A stretch of DNA of 64,000 bases, taken from Actinomadura rupiterrae (lineage in GTDB: Bacteria > Actinomycetota > Actinomycetes > Streptosporangiales > Streptosporangiaceae). The position numbers were made by a program, and so were the translations under genes. Below the pieces are notes generated by a model. The model was not told where the DNA came from. It ran no database searches and worked only from the letters and a program-made list of their open reading frames with translations. Of this stretch, positions 1 to 7,434 are shown piece by piece. The first letter of the stretch is position 1, and each line of letters opens with the position of its first letter. The stretch covers positions 868,001 to 932,000 of the forward strand of contig NZ_JAMZEA010000003.1 in NCBI RefSeq assembly GCF_024172125.1. Direction: 5' to 3'.

Positions 1-495
1 CTCAGCCGCTTCGGGATCATGTTCTTCGCCGACCCGGTCGCCGCGTTCGCCAACATCGGGCGCGCGCTGCGCACCGGCGGGCGGCTCGCGTTCGTCGCCA
101 TGGACCCGGTCGCCGGCGGCGACATCGGCATCCTGCTCGGCGCGATCGCCGGCGCGCTCGGCATGCCCGACCCCGCGACCGGCGCGGACGGCACCGGCCC
201 GACCTCGCTCGCCGACCCCGCGCACACCGAGCGCATCCTGACCGAGGCCGGATTTTCCGACATCCGCATCCGCCGGGTCGAGGCCCCGCGCATATGGGGC
301 CGGAACGCGGCGGACGCCACGGAGTTCTTCTGCGGCTGGGGCCCGATGGTGCACGCGTTCGCGCAGGCCGACCCCGATGCGGTCGGCGCCGCACGCGAGG
401 CCGTCTACGACCAGATGGCCCGGTTCCAGGGCCCGGAGGACGTCCGGACCGACGGCAGCGCCTGGCTGGTGAGCGCCCGTTACGATTGGCGGTGA
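1..495 (+). CDS. SAM-dependent methyltransferase, C-terminal part (5' end outside window)
   Basis: The reading frame is open from the first base, so the gene starts upstream. The visible residues begin LSRFGIMFFADPVAAFANI, followed by GRALRTGGRLAFVAMDP. This is the motif IV to post-motif V stretch of class I (UbiE/ubiquinone-menaquinone type) SAM-dependent methyltransferases. The SAM-binding GxGxG region must lie outside the window. The C-terminal half (VEAPRIWG, FFCGWGPM, a helix near the end) fits small-molecule methyltransferases of actinomycetes; the substrate cannot be read. The stop overlaps the start of the TetR gene (TGATG), so the two are probably translationally coupled. Confidence 0.8.
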   Translation, partial: LSRFGIMFFADPVAAFANIGRALRTGGRLAFVAMDPVAGGDIGILLGAIAGALGMPDPATGADGTGPTSLADPAHTERILTEAGFSDIRIRRVEAPRIWGRNAADATEFFCGWGPMVHAFAQADPDAVGAAREAVYDQMARFQGPEDVRTDGSAWLVSARYDWR

Positions 496-1106
496 TGTCC
501 CCGAGAACAGCCGCGGCGGTGCGGGACGGCGGCCGCAGCCTGCGCGAACACCTGGTGGCGGCGGCCGCGCGCCTGATCGCCGAGCGCGGCACGGCCGACC
601 TCACCGTCCGCGCGATCGCCCGCTCCGCCGGAGTCGCCGACGGCGTCCTCTACAACCACTTCGCCGACAAGGACGAGCTGCTGGCGGAGGCGTGGGAGGC
701 GCACGTCCAGGCGATCGAGGACGGCCTGCCGCCGCTCCCCCGCCCGGGCGAGGGCACCCTCGCGGACGGCGTGCGCGCGCAGCTCACCCACGGCCTGGCC
801 CTGCACCGCGCCGTAATGCCGGGCTTGTCCGGCCTGCTCGGCCGCCCCGAACTGCTCGCGCGCCTCACCGCCCCGCGCCCGTCCGGCACGGACTGGCGCG
901 ACCGCCTGCGCGCCTGGCTCCTCGCCGAACAGGACCTCGGCCGCATCCCCCCGAACGCGCCGGTCGACGCGTCCGCCGCCCTGATCGTCGGCGTCTGCCA
1001 CGAGTCCGTCCTGACAACCCTCCTCCAAGCCACCCAAACCACCGCCCCACCCTCCCCCGACCACCTGAACGCCCTAACCCAAGCCATCCTCCACGGCCTC
1101 ACCTAG
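495..1106 (+). CDS. TetR/AcrR family transcriptional regulator
   Basis: A 203-aa protein with an N-terminal TetR helix-turn-helix (about residues 20-65: LIAERGTADLTVRAIARSAG, then GVLYNHFADKDELL). The C-terminal ligand-binding and dimerisation region is poorly conserved, as is usual. ATG 495 was chosen because it overlaps the upstream methyltransferase stop (TGATG); the open frame runs further 5' only as a shadow of that gene. Co-transcription suggests it regulates the methyltransferase operon or itself, but no operator is visible because the promoter lies outside the window. Confidence 0.85.
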   Translation: MSPRTAAAVRDGGRSLREHLVAAAARLIAERGTADLTVRAIARSAGVADGVLYNHFADKDELLAEAWEAHVQAIEDGLPPLPRPGEGTLADGVRAQLTHGLALHRAVMPGLSGLLGRPELLARLTAPRPSGTDWRDRLRAWLLAEQDLGRIPPNAPVDASAALIVGVCHESVLTTLLQATQTTAPPSPDHLNALTQAILHGLT

Positions 1107-1119
1107 CCGCACGCGGACG

Positions 1120-1790
1120 AACTCCTCTGCTGAACACCCGGCACGCACGCCCTGCCTGAACGGCCAAGGTGGTACGCCCGCACCCGAACGCGCGACACAT
1201 ACACCTCGCCTGAGCAGCCAACAGCAGGACGCCGCACCCCGAACGCGCCGCACGCCTCAGCTGGACAACCAAGACAGAACGCGCAACTCAACGCACGGCA
1301 CGCACGCCTCGCCTAAGCAGCCAAGAGCGGGAGGCCGCGCCCCGAGCGCGCCGCACGCACGCCTCGCCTGAACAGCCACAGAGCGCCGCAACTCAGCGCG
1401 CAGCATGCACACCTTGCCGGAACGGCCAAGGCTGGGCGCCGCGACTGAACTCGCGAATCGCAGCGCCTGAGCGGCCAAGAGCCGGGACGCCTCGCCTGAA
1501 CGCGCGGCATGCACGCCTCGGCTGAACAGCCAGGACAGAACGCCGCAACTCAGCACAGCACGCACACCTCGCCGGAACGGCCGAGGCGCGGCGCTGCGAC
1601 TGAACTCGCGGATCGCACGCCTGAGCGACCAAGAGCCGGGACGCCTCGCCTGCACGCGTGGCATGCACGCCTCGGCTGAACAGCCAGAACAGAACGCCGC
1701 AACCCAGCACGGCACGCACGCCTTGCCGAAACGGCCGAGGCGCGGCGCTGCGACTGAACTCGCGGATCGCAGGCGCGGCCGATTAGGCGA
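1120..1790. repeat. Non-coding region of degenerate tandem repeats, about 154-bp period
   Basis: This stretch between the TetR gene and trpS has no credible gene; its open frames are low-complexity products of the repeat. Three clear head-to-tail copies of a roughly 154-bp unit are anchored by GACTGAACTCGC at 1443, 1598 and 1752, and by GCCGGGACGCCTCGCCTG at 1481 and 1635. More diverged fragments with the same CGCCTCGCCTGAACAGCCA-like core extend back to about 1140. The last two copies differ at only a few positions. No hairpin spacer pattern or Cas gene suggests CRISPR. Function unknown. Confidence 0.75.
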
Positions 1791-1859
1791 GGCGGGGTGC
1801 CTTGGTTGGAGGCGCGGGGCGGACGCTTCGGCTGGGCGGCGATGGGCGAGGGTTGGTGG

Positions 1860-2891
1860 TTAGTGGAGGTAGTTCATACCCATGGCGGATTTGACTTCGG
1901 TCAGGGTGGTTTCGGCGATCTCGTTGGCGCGGGCGTTGCCGGCGGCGAGGACGGCCTTGAGCTGTGCCGGGTCGGCGATGAAGGCGGCTCGGGCCGCGCG
2001 GATCGGGCGGAGGAACTCGTTCACCGACTCGGTGACGACGCGCTTGAGCTCGGCCGCGCCGCCGCCGCCGATATCGGCGGCGACCTCCTCCGGCTTGCGG
2101 CCCTGGGCGAGCGCGGCGAGCAGCACAAGGTTCGAGACCTCGGGACGCGTCTCGGGCGCGTAGGCGATGTGCCGGTCGGCGTCGGTCTTGGCCCGCTTCA
2201 CCAGGCGGGCGACCTCGTCCGGCGGCGTGGACAGCGAGATCGCGTTGCCGCGCGACTTGCTCATCTTCTGGCCGTCGGTGCCGAGCAGCAGCGGCGCGTC
2301 CGAGAGGAGCATCTCGGGCAGCGGGAAGACCGGGCCGTAGCGCTCGTTGAAGCGGCGCGCGACGGTCCGGGTGACCTCCAGGTGCGGGGCCTGGTCGCGG
2401 CCGACCGGCACCAGGTCGGCTTTGCAGAACAGGATGTCGGCGGCCTGGTGGACGGGGTAGGTGAACATCAGCCCGCTCACCGCCTCCTGCCGGGAGTGCT
2501 GGATCTCGTCCTTGACGGTCGGGTTGCGGCTCAGCTCCGACACCGACATCAGGGACAGGAACGGCAGCAGCAGCTGGTTCAGCGAGGGGACGGCCGTGTG
2601 CGTGAAGATCGTGGCGGTGGCGGGGTCGATCCCGGCGGCGAGGTAGTCGGCGACCAGGCCGAGGACGTGGTCCTCCAGGCGTTCGGCCACGTCCCGGTCG
2701 GTGAGCACCTGGTAGTCGGCGACCAGGACGAACACGTCCACTCCGGCGCGCTGGAGCCGGACGCGGTTGGCGAGGGTGCCGAAATAGTGGCCCAGGTGGA
2801 GGGCTCCGGTGGGGCGGTCGCCGGTGAGCACGCGGTGCTGGGCGGCGTCGCCGGCGACGAGTTCGTCGAGCTCGGGGGCGGTGAGCGTCAT
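1860..2891 (-). CDS. trpS: Tryptophanyl-tRNA synthetase
   Basis: A 343-aa class Ic aminoacyl-tRNA synthetase that charges tRNA-Trp in the cytosol. The HIGH-type signature is GALHLGHY (HLGH at residues 32-35) and the KMSKS loop is present verbatim in GTDGQKMSKSRGN at about residue 210. Length is normal for bacterial TrpRS. ATG 2891 follows GGAAGAG. The gene is preceded by a Trp-rich leader peptide and attenuator (annotated separately), so expression should rise when charged tRNA-Trp is scarce. In Streptomyces, attenuation of this kind is known for an auxiliary, indolmycin-resistant TrpRS; whether this copy is that isoform cannot be decided from sequence alone. Confidence 0.97.
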   Translation of the reverse strand: MTLTAPELDELVAGDAAQHRVLTGDRPTGALHLGHYFGTLANRVRLQRAGVDVFVLVADYQVLTDRDVAERLEDHVLGLVADYLAAGIDPATATIFTHTAVPSLNQLLLPFLSLMSVSELSRNPTVKDEIQHSRQEAVSGLMFTYPVHQAADILFCKADLVPVGRDQAPHLEVTRTVARRFNERYGPVFPLPEMLLSDAPLLLGTDGQKMSKSRGNAISLSTPPDEVARLVKRAKTDADRHIAYAPETRPEVSNLVLLAALAQGRKPEEVAADIGGGGAAELKRVVTESVNEFLRPIRAARAAFIADPAQLKAVLAAGNARANEIAETTLTEVKSAMGMNYLH

Positions 2892-2927
2892 CGGTCTCTT
2901 CCTTCGAGGTCGGAGGGCGACCCCGGG

Positions 2928-2993
2928 AAAGAGAGAAGGCCGCCCGATCTTCGGACGGCCTGCGCGTATGCCTGGTCAGCCGTCCGTGGACGG
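2928..2993 (-). promoter_or_regulatory. trpS transcription attenuator (competing hairpins and terminator)
   Basis: Read on the minus strand. Segment 1 is CCGTCC (2993-2988), directly after the tandem Trp codons. Segment 2 is CGGACGGC (2986-2979). Segment 3 is GCCGTCCG (2959-2952). Segment 4 is TCGGGCGGCC (2947-2938). Segments 1 and 2 form a 6-bp hairpin, 2 and 3 a perfect 8-bp antiterminator, and 3 and 4 a 10-bp terminator stem (GGCCGTCCGA / TCGGGCGGCC, one G-U, AGA loop) followed by TTCTCTCTTT. This is the classic ribosome-mediated attenuation layout. The pairings are read directly; the mechanism is inferred by analogy with trp leaders. Confidence 0.85.
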
Positions 2994-3023
2994 CCACCAG
3001 CTGAGACATACGCAGCGCTGCAT
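2976..3023 (-). CDS. trpS leader peptide with tandem Trp codons (15 aa)
   Basis: The ORF reads MQRCVCLSWWPSTDG then TGA. Two adjacent TGG codons (2999-2994) sit just before hairpin segment 1, and the stop codon falls at the end of segment 2. Stalling at WW would free segment 2 to pair with segment 3 (antitermination); termination at TGA would cover segments 1-2 and allow the terminator. The ATG lies about 7 nt from the candidate -10, so the mRNA may begin at the start codon (leaderless translation). Confidence 0.85.
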   Translation of the reverse strand: MQRCVCLSWWPSTDG

Positions 3024-3029
3024 GGGCTC

Positions 3030-3058
3030 AGGGTACCCGTCCGGCACGGCACTATCAA
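3030..3058 (-). promoter_or_regulatory. Candidate promoter of the trpS leader
   Basis: On the minus strand, TTGATA (3058-3053) and TACCCT (3035-3030) are separated by 17 bp, resembling a vegetative sigma promoter. The predicted start falls on or next to the leader-peptide ATG. Confidence 0.55.
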
Positions 3059-3066
3059 TGTCGGAA

Positions 3067-3093
3067 GCAGATGATCTGCTACGGAACTAGACT
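3067..3093 (+). promoter_or_regulatory. marR promoter/operator region
   Basis: GCAGATGATCTGC (3067-3079) is a perfect 6+1+6 palindrome. It overlaps TCTGCTACGGAACTA (3075-3089), which recurs with one change upstream of the MFS gene at 4719-4733. TAGACT (3088-3093) can serve as a -10 box. Palindrome and position suggest the MarR autoregulatory operator. Confidence 0.55.
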
Positions 3094-3099
3094 GGGGGC

Positions 3100-3588
3100 A
3101 TGACCTCTCTCGCGCCCACCTCCCGCGTCGGCCACGACATCTCCTTCCTGTTCGACCACAACGCCCACGTGCTGAAGACCCGCATGTCCGCCGCGCTGGG
3201 CGAGATCGGCCTGACACCGCGCATGCACTGCGTCCTCGTCCACGCCCTGGAGGAGGAGCGGACGCAGAACCAGCTCGCCGAGATCGGCGACATGGACAAG
3301 ACCACGATGGTCGTCACGGTGGACGCGCTGGAGAAGGCGGGCCTGGCTGAGCGCCGCCCGTCCTCGCAGGACCGCCGCGCCCGGGTCATCGCGGTCACCC
3401 CGAAGGGCGCCGAGGTCGCCGCACAGAGCCAGGAGATCGTCGATTCCGTCCACGCCGAGGTCCTGGACGCGCTGCCCGAGAAGGAGCGCCAGATCTTCCT
3501 GCACTGCCTCAACCTCCTGTCCACCGGCCTCCTCGCCGAGCCGGTCGCAGCCACGTCCACCCGCCGCACCCGCGAACGAACCCTCTGA
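3100..3588 (+). CDS. MarR family transcriptional regulator
   Basis: A 162-aa winged-helix regulator. The DNA-binding core is visible as QNQLAEIGDMDKTTMVVTVD then LEKAGLAERRPSSQDRRARV (recognition helix and wing), followed by VTPKGAEV, typical of MarR. Helices at both ends form the dimer interface. The promoter has a perfect palindrome and shares a 15-bp motif with the promoter of the MFS exporter about 1.2 kb downstream. MarR proteins often repress an adjacent drug exporter, so that gene is the likely target. Only a long repeat array separates the two. Confidence 0.9.
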   Translation: MTSLAPTSRVGHDISFLFDHNAHVLKTRMSAALGEIGLTPRMHCVLVHALEEERTQNQLAEIGDMDKTTMVVTVDALEKAGLAERRPSSQDRRARVIAVTPKGAEVAAQSQEIVDSVHAEVLDALPEKERQIFLHCLNLLSTGLLAEPVAATSTRRTRERTL

Positions 3589-3599
3589 GCCGCGACGCC

Positions 3600-4680
3600 C
3601 CGCGCGGTGCACTCGCGAGCGCACGCTCAAGCGGCACGTCCACGCGGCGCACCTGCCAGCGCACACTCGGACCGGCCCCGTCCACTGGCCGCCCACGCGA
3701 GCGCACGCTCTGAGCAGCCACGCCCACGCGGCGCACCTGCGGGCACACGCTCCAAGCGACCACGCCCCCCGCCGCACCCCCAGCACACGCTCTGCCGCGA
3801 CGTCCACGCAGCGCGCACGCGAGCGCACGCTCCGAGGGGCGACGCCCACGCATCACACCCGCAAGCGCAGGCTTTGAGCGACTTCGTCGACCCGCCACAC
3901 CCGCCCGCGCACCCTCTGAGCAGCCACGCCCACGCGGCGCACCTGCGAGCGCGCCCTCCAAGCGACCACATCCACCCGCCGCACCCCCAGCACACGCTCT
4001 GCCGCGACGTCCACGCAGCGCGCACGCGAGCGCACGCTCCGAGGGGCGACGCCCACGCATCACACCCGCAAGCGCAGGCTTTGAGCGGCCACATCCACCC
4101 GCCGCACCCGCGAGCGCACGCTCTGCCGCAACGTCCACGCAGCACGTCCGCGGGCGCACGCTTCTGAGCGGCACGTCCACCCGCCACACTCGCTTGCGCA
4201 CGTCCGAAGCGGCCGCGTCCGCACCTCGCACCCGCCAGCGCACGCTCCGAGCAGCCACGCCCACGCGCGCGCACGCTCCGAGCTGCGACGTCCACTCGCC
4301 GCACCCCCAGCGCACGCTCAGCTGCGACGTCCACGCGGCACGTCCGCGGGCGCACGCTCTGAGCGGGCACGGCCACGCCGCGCGCGAGAGAGCACGCTCT
4401 GAGCGGGCACGGCCACGCGGCGCGTAAGAGAGCACGCTCTGAGCGGCCACGTCCACCCGCCGCGCCCCCAGCGCACGCTCTGCTGCGACGTCCACGCGGC
4501 GCGTCCGCGGGTGCACGCTTCTGAGCGGCACGTCCACCCGCCGCACTCGCTTGCGCGTGCTCGAAGCGGGCACGTGCACGCGGGCGCGCGTTTTGAGGGG
4601 GCACGTCCACGCGGCGCGCGTGGGCGCATGTTCTGAGGGGCGGCGGCCATGCGTCGGCGCCTGCGCGCGCTTTTAGTGGC
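3600..4680. repeat. Non-coding array of about 26 degenerate 40-42-bp repeats
   Basis: Successive units begin GCGCACGCTC or GCACACGCTC and end with a CGCC/GTCCACGCGGCGCACCYGC-like segment; the spacing between starts is 40-42 bp throughout. A higher-order duplication exists: about 100 bp at 3781-3880 recur almost perfectly at 3988-4087, an offset of 207 bp or five units. Several units include TCTGAGCGGCCACGTCCACC. Open frames on both strands are Arg/Ala-rich repeat translations, not genes. There is no conserved spacer, so it is not CRISPR. Confidence 0.8.
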
Positions 4681-4710
4681 GCGTGGTCTCCGGGATTGTA
4701 TAGATCCGAA

Positions 4711-4743
4711 ATATATCGTCTGCTACGAAACTATCTGCTAGTG
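4711..4743 (+). promoter_or_regulatory. Candidate MFS promoter/operator sharing the MarR motif
   Basis: AT-rich ATATATCG precedes TCTGCTACGAAACTA (4719-4733), a 14/15 match to the motif in front of marR, followed by a second CTGCTAG and TAGTGT (4738-4743), a possible -10. The shared motif suggests control by the upstream MarR protein. Confidence 0.5.
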
Positions 4744-4796
4744 TCTCTTCTGTCGCGCCCGGACGGGTGCGGTCCGGCTCGGTGGAGGAGAAGGCT

Positions 4797-6233
4797 GTGG
4801 AGAGCGTTCGGTCACGGGCGATGGCGCTGGCGGTGCTGTGCGCCGGCACCTTGATGATCATCTTGGACGGGTCGATCGTGACGGTCGCGCTGCCGGCGAT
4901 GCAGCGCGACCTGGGGTTCAGCGACGCGGGGCTCACCTGGGTCGTCAACGGGTACGTCGTCGCGTTCGGCGGCACGCTGCTGCTGGCGGGACGGCTCGGT
5001 GACCTGCTCGGGCGCCGGTCGGTGTTCGTCGCCGGGATCGCGGTGTTCACGATCGCGTCCATCCTGTGCGGTATCGCGCCGAGCCCGGGAGTCCTGGTCG
5101 CCGCGCGCTTCGCGCAGGGCCTCGGCGGCGCGCTCAGCTCGGCGGTCGGCCTCGGCATGATCACCACGCTGTTCGCCGAGGCCGGCGAGCGGACCCGGGC
5201 GCTGTCGGCGTTCGCGTTCACCGGCGCGGTCGGCGCGTCCCTCGGGCAGGTGCTCGGCGGGGTGCTCACGGATGCGCTGAGCTGGCACTGGATCTTCCTG
5301 ATCAACCTGCCGCTCGGGGTGGCGGCCGTGCTCGCCGCGCTGCGCTACCTGCCGTCCGAGCAGGGCCTGGGGTTCAAGGCCGGCGCGGACGTGCTGGGAG
5401 GCGCGCTGGTCACCGCCGGGAGCATGCTGGGGGTCTACACGATCGTCCAGACCGAGCAGAACGGGTGGGGAACGCGGACGCTCGCGCTGGGGGTTGGCGC
5501 GCTGGTGCTGCTCGGGGGCTTCGTCCTGCGGCAGGCCACCGCGTCAGTGCCGCTGATGCCGCTGCGCGTGCTGCGCGACCAGAACGTGTGGGGCGCGAAC
5601 CTCATCCAGCTGGTCGTCCTGGCGGCACTGTTCAGCTTCCAGGTCATGGTGACGCTCTACATGCAGAACGTGCTGCGCTACAACGCGTCCGAGACCGGAC
5701 TGGCGATGCTGCCCGCGGCGGCCTCGATCGCGGTCGTATCGCTCTTCGCGGCGGCCCGGCTGATCAACCAGTTCGGCGCGAAGGCCGTGCTGGTCACCGG
5801 GCTCGTCCTGCTGCTGGCGGCGCGGCTGCTGCTTACCCGCGTCCCGGTGGACGGCCACTTCGCGGTGGACCTGCTGCCGCTGATGATCCTCTCGGGCGGA
5901 TTCGGGCTGGTGATGCCGTCGCTGACCGGGCTCGGCATGTCCGGCGCGAAGCCCGCGGACGCCGGGGTCGTGTCGGGCGTGTTCAACACGACCCAGCAGA
6001 TCGGCGCGGCCCTCGGCGTCGCGGCCCTGTCCGCCGTCGCCACCGCGAACACCGCCGGGACGTCCCGCGAGGCGCTGACGCACGGCTACCACGTCGCCTT
6101 CTGGGCAGGAGCCGGACTGCTGACCCTCGGGATCGTCCTCTCCCTGACCGTCCTACGCCGCTCCATCCCCAGTTCGGCCGAAGCCCCTAGCCCGGCCCCG
6201 GCCACCGAGAACCAGCTCGCGAACGCCCACTAG
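4797..6233 (+). CDS. MFS transporter, DHA2 (14-TM, EmrB/QacA-like) family
   Basis: A 478-aa exporter of the drug:H+ antiporter-2 group. Visible motifs are LDGSIVTVALPAM (motif D1, TM1), GRLGDLLGRR (motif A), and GQVLGGVLTDALSWHWIFLI (motif C and the RWIF-like end of TM5). About 14 hydrophobic segments are spread over the full length. GTG 4797 was chosen because GGAGGAGAAGG lies 8 nt upstream. The frame is open back to a GTG at 4767, which would add 10 residues but has no ribosome binding site. The substrate is unknown. Regulation by the nearby MarR protein is inferred from the shared promoter motif. Confidence 0.9.
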   Translation: MESVRSRAMALAVLCAGTLMIILDGSIVTVALPAMQRDLGFSDAGLTWVVNGYVVAFGGTLLLAGRLGDLLGRRSVFVAGIAVFTIASILCGIAPSPGVLVAARFAQGLGGALSSAVGLGMITTLFAEAGERTRALSAFAFTGAVGASLGQVLGGVLTDALSWHWIFLINLPLGVAAVLAALRYLPSEQGLGFKAGADVLGGALVTAGSMLGVYTIVQTEQNGWGTRTLALGVGALVLLGGFVLRQATASVPLMPLRVLRDQNVWGANLIQLVVLAALFSFQVMVTLYMQNVLRYNASETGLAMLPAAASIAVVSLFAAARLINQFGAKAVLVTGLVLLLAARLLLTRVPVDGHFAVDLLPLMILSGGFGLVMPSLTGLGMSGAKPADAGVVSGVFNTTQQIGAALGVAALSAVATANTAGTSREALTHGYHVAFWAGAGLLTLGIVLSLTVLRRSIPSSAEAPSPAPATENQLANAH

Positions 6234-6266
6234 CCGCCAGGCGCGCCCGGACTCGGATGTACGAAT

Positions 6267-6285
6267 TGCCACCGAAAAGGTGGCA
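6267..6285. terminator. Hairpin after the MFS gene
   Basis: TGCCACC-GAAAA-GGTGGCA forms a 7-bp stem with a purine loop just downstream of the MFS stop and before the IS end. There is no T-tract, so strength is uncertain. Confidence 0.4.
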
Positions 6286-6305
6286 CCAGAGTTCGAGCTC
6301 GCGGA

Positions 6306-7238
6306 TTTACTGAGCCTTTTCCATCACGGGGCGAGGGCGGCCTCGCGGTTTTGTAGGACGCTGATGGCCTTGGCGAGGTGGCCGGCGCGGTAGGGGCAGC
6401 AGCGGAGCTTGGTGAGGATCTTCCATGACTTGAGCTGGGCGTTTCCGCGTTCACCTGGTCCGCGGAGCTTGGCGTGGGCCCGGTTGGCTTGTTTCTGGGA
6501 GGCGGGCTTGTTCCTGCCCTTGTAAGGAACGATGATCGCGGGACCGGCGCCGACGTAGCCCTTGTCGGCCAGGACCGGCAGCCCGCACGCTGCCAGGGCG
6601 CGGATGATTCCCCAGTTCCGGGCCGCTTTCAGGTCGTGGATCGAGCCGGGTACCGCACCCGACACCCACACGATCTGCCCGTACGGGCCGGCAATTACCT
6701 GCAGGTTCACGCCGTGCTTGTGATGCTTGCCCGAGTAGAAGAGCCGGTCGGCGCGGAGGCGGTCGGTCGCGATGAGAGTGCCGTCCAGGATCAGATGTCC
6801 CAGCCCGTCTTTCTTCGCCCTGGCGAGTGTGGTGCCGAGCTTGGGTGAGCGGGCCGACAGCCAAGCCACGACCTCGTTCACATACCTCCACGCGGTCGTC
6901 GTCCCGACCCCGAAACCTGCCGCGAGCTGCGCGAACGTATCGCCCTTCTTCAAGTATGCGAGCGTCATCAGCGCCTGCTGCCCCGCGTTCAAAGCCCGGC
7001 CCTTGCTCTTCAGCTTCGTCCGCTCCCGCCGGACGAGACCGGTCAGGTAGTTCAGAGTCGAACGCGACAACGGCAGCGAAGCACGATAGAAAAGCACGTG
7101 AAACCTCTGGTTGTGGGGGGCGGAGGTCAGAGACCCCTCTCCTACCAGGGGTTTCTTCACGTCCACGGCCAGCCACGCCGCCCGCGATCATGCTGTGATC
7201 AGCAGCCTTGAAGAGGCTGCTGGAAAAGGTTCACTGAA
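6306..7238 (-). mobile_element. IS5-type insertion sequence with terminal inverted repeats
   Basis: The left end TTTACTGAGCCTTTTCCA (6306-6323) and the right end, read in reverse complement TTCAGTGAACCTTTTCCA (7238-7221), match at 15 of 18 positions. They enclose a single DDE transposase. The element is about 930 bp, a usual size for IS5-family members of the IS427/ISL2 kind. No clear target-site duplication is seen, so exact ends are approximate. A truncated PPOX gene begins 47 bp beyond the right end. Confidence 0.8.
6324..7097 (-). CDS. IS5 family DDE transposase
   Basis: A DDE_Tnp_4-type transposase that cuts and rejoins the IS ends. There is an N-terminal helix-turn-helix (GQQALMTLAYLKKGDTFAQL, then AAGFGVGTTTAWRYV). 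Acidic residues are visible in LILDGTLIATDR (first Asp), LADKGYVGAG (second Asp) and RGPGERGNAQLK (Glu). GTG 7097 (MLFYRASLPLSRST) is preferred over the longer frame to 7166, because AGAGG lies just upstream and related transposases start here. At 257 aa it looks complete and the catalytic residues are intact, so it may be active. Confidence 0.85.
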   Translation of the reverse strand: MLFYRASLPLSRSTLNYLTGLVRRERTKLKSKGRALNAGQQALMTLAYLKKGDTFAQLAAGFGVGTTTAWRYVNEVVAWLSARSPKLGTTLARAKKDGLGHLILDGTLIATDRLRADRLFYSGKHHKHGVNLQVIAGPYGQIVWVSGAVPGSIHDLKAARNWGIIRALAACGLPVLADKGYVGAGPAIIVPYKGRNKPASQKQANRAHAKLRGPGERGNAQLKSWKILTKLRCCPYRAGHLAKAISVLQNREAALAP

Positions 7239-7284
7239 GCCGCAAAGTTGATTTCCGACGATCGCTTGGCCGAGAAAGGAAAAG

Positions 7285-7434
7285 ATGATGACTGCTTATG
7301 GACCCGGAGACGGACCCGCTCCCGCCGTCCTCACCGACGACGCCCTTTCCGAACTTATCGGGGCGAGCACGTTCGCAGCCCTGGCCACCACCAAGAAGGC
7401 GGGCAGGCGGGGGGGCGGTCAGGGGGTTAGGTAG
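7285..7434 (+). pseudogene. Truncated N-terminus of a PPOX-class (FMN/F420-binding) protein
   Basis: The frame after GAAAGGAAAAG reads MMTAYGPGDGPAPAV, then LTDDALSELIGASTFAALAT, then TKKAGR before becoming Gly/Arg-rich and stopping. The LTDDAL...FAALATTKKxGRP pattern is the first strand region of pyridoxamine-phosphate-oxidase-like proteins, which are normally 130-160 aa. Only about 40 residues remain. The 3' part is lost and abuts the end of the opposing decarboxylase gene, so this is probably a remnant after a deletion next to the IS. Confidence 0.55.

Noticed and set aside
3600..4680. Possible CRISPR array
   Set aside because: Units are contiguous with no unique spacers, diverge along the array, and no cas gene is near.
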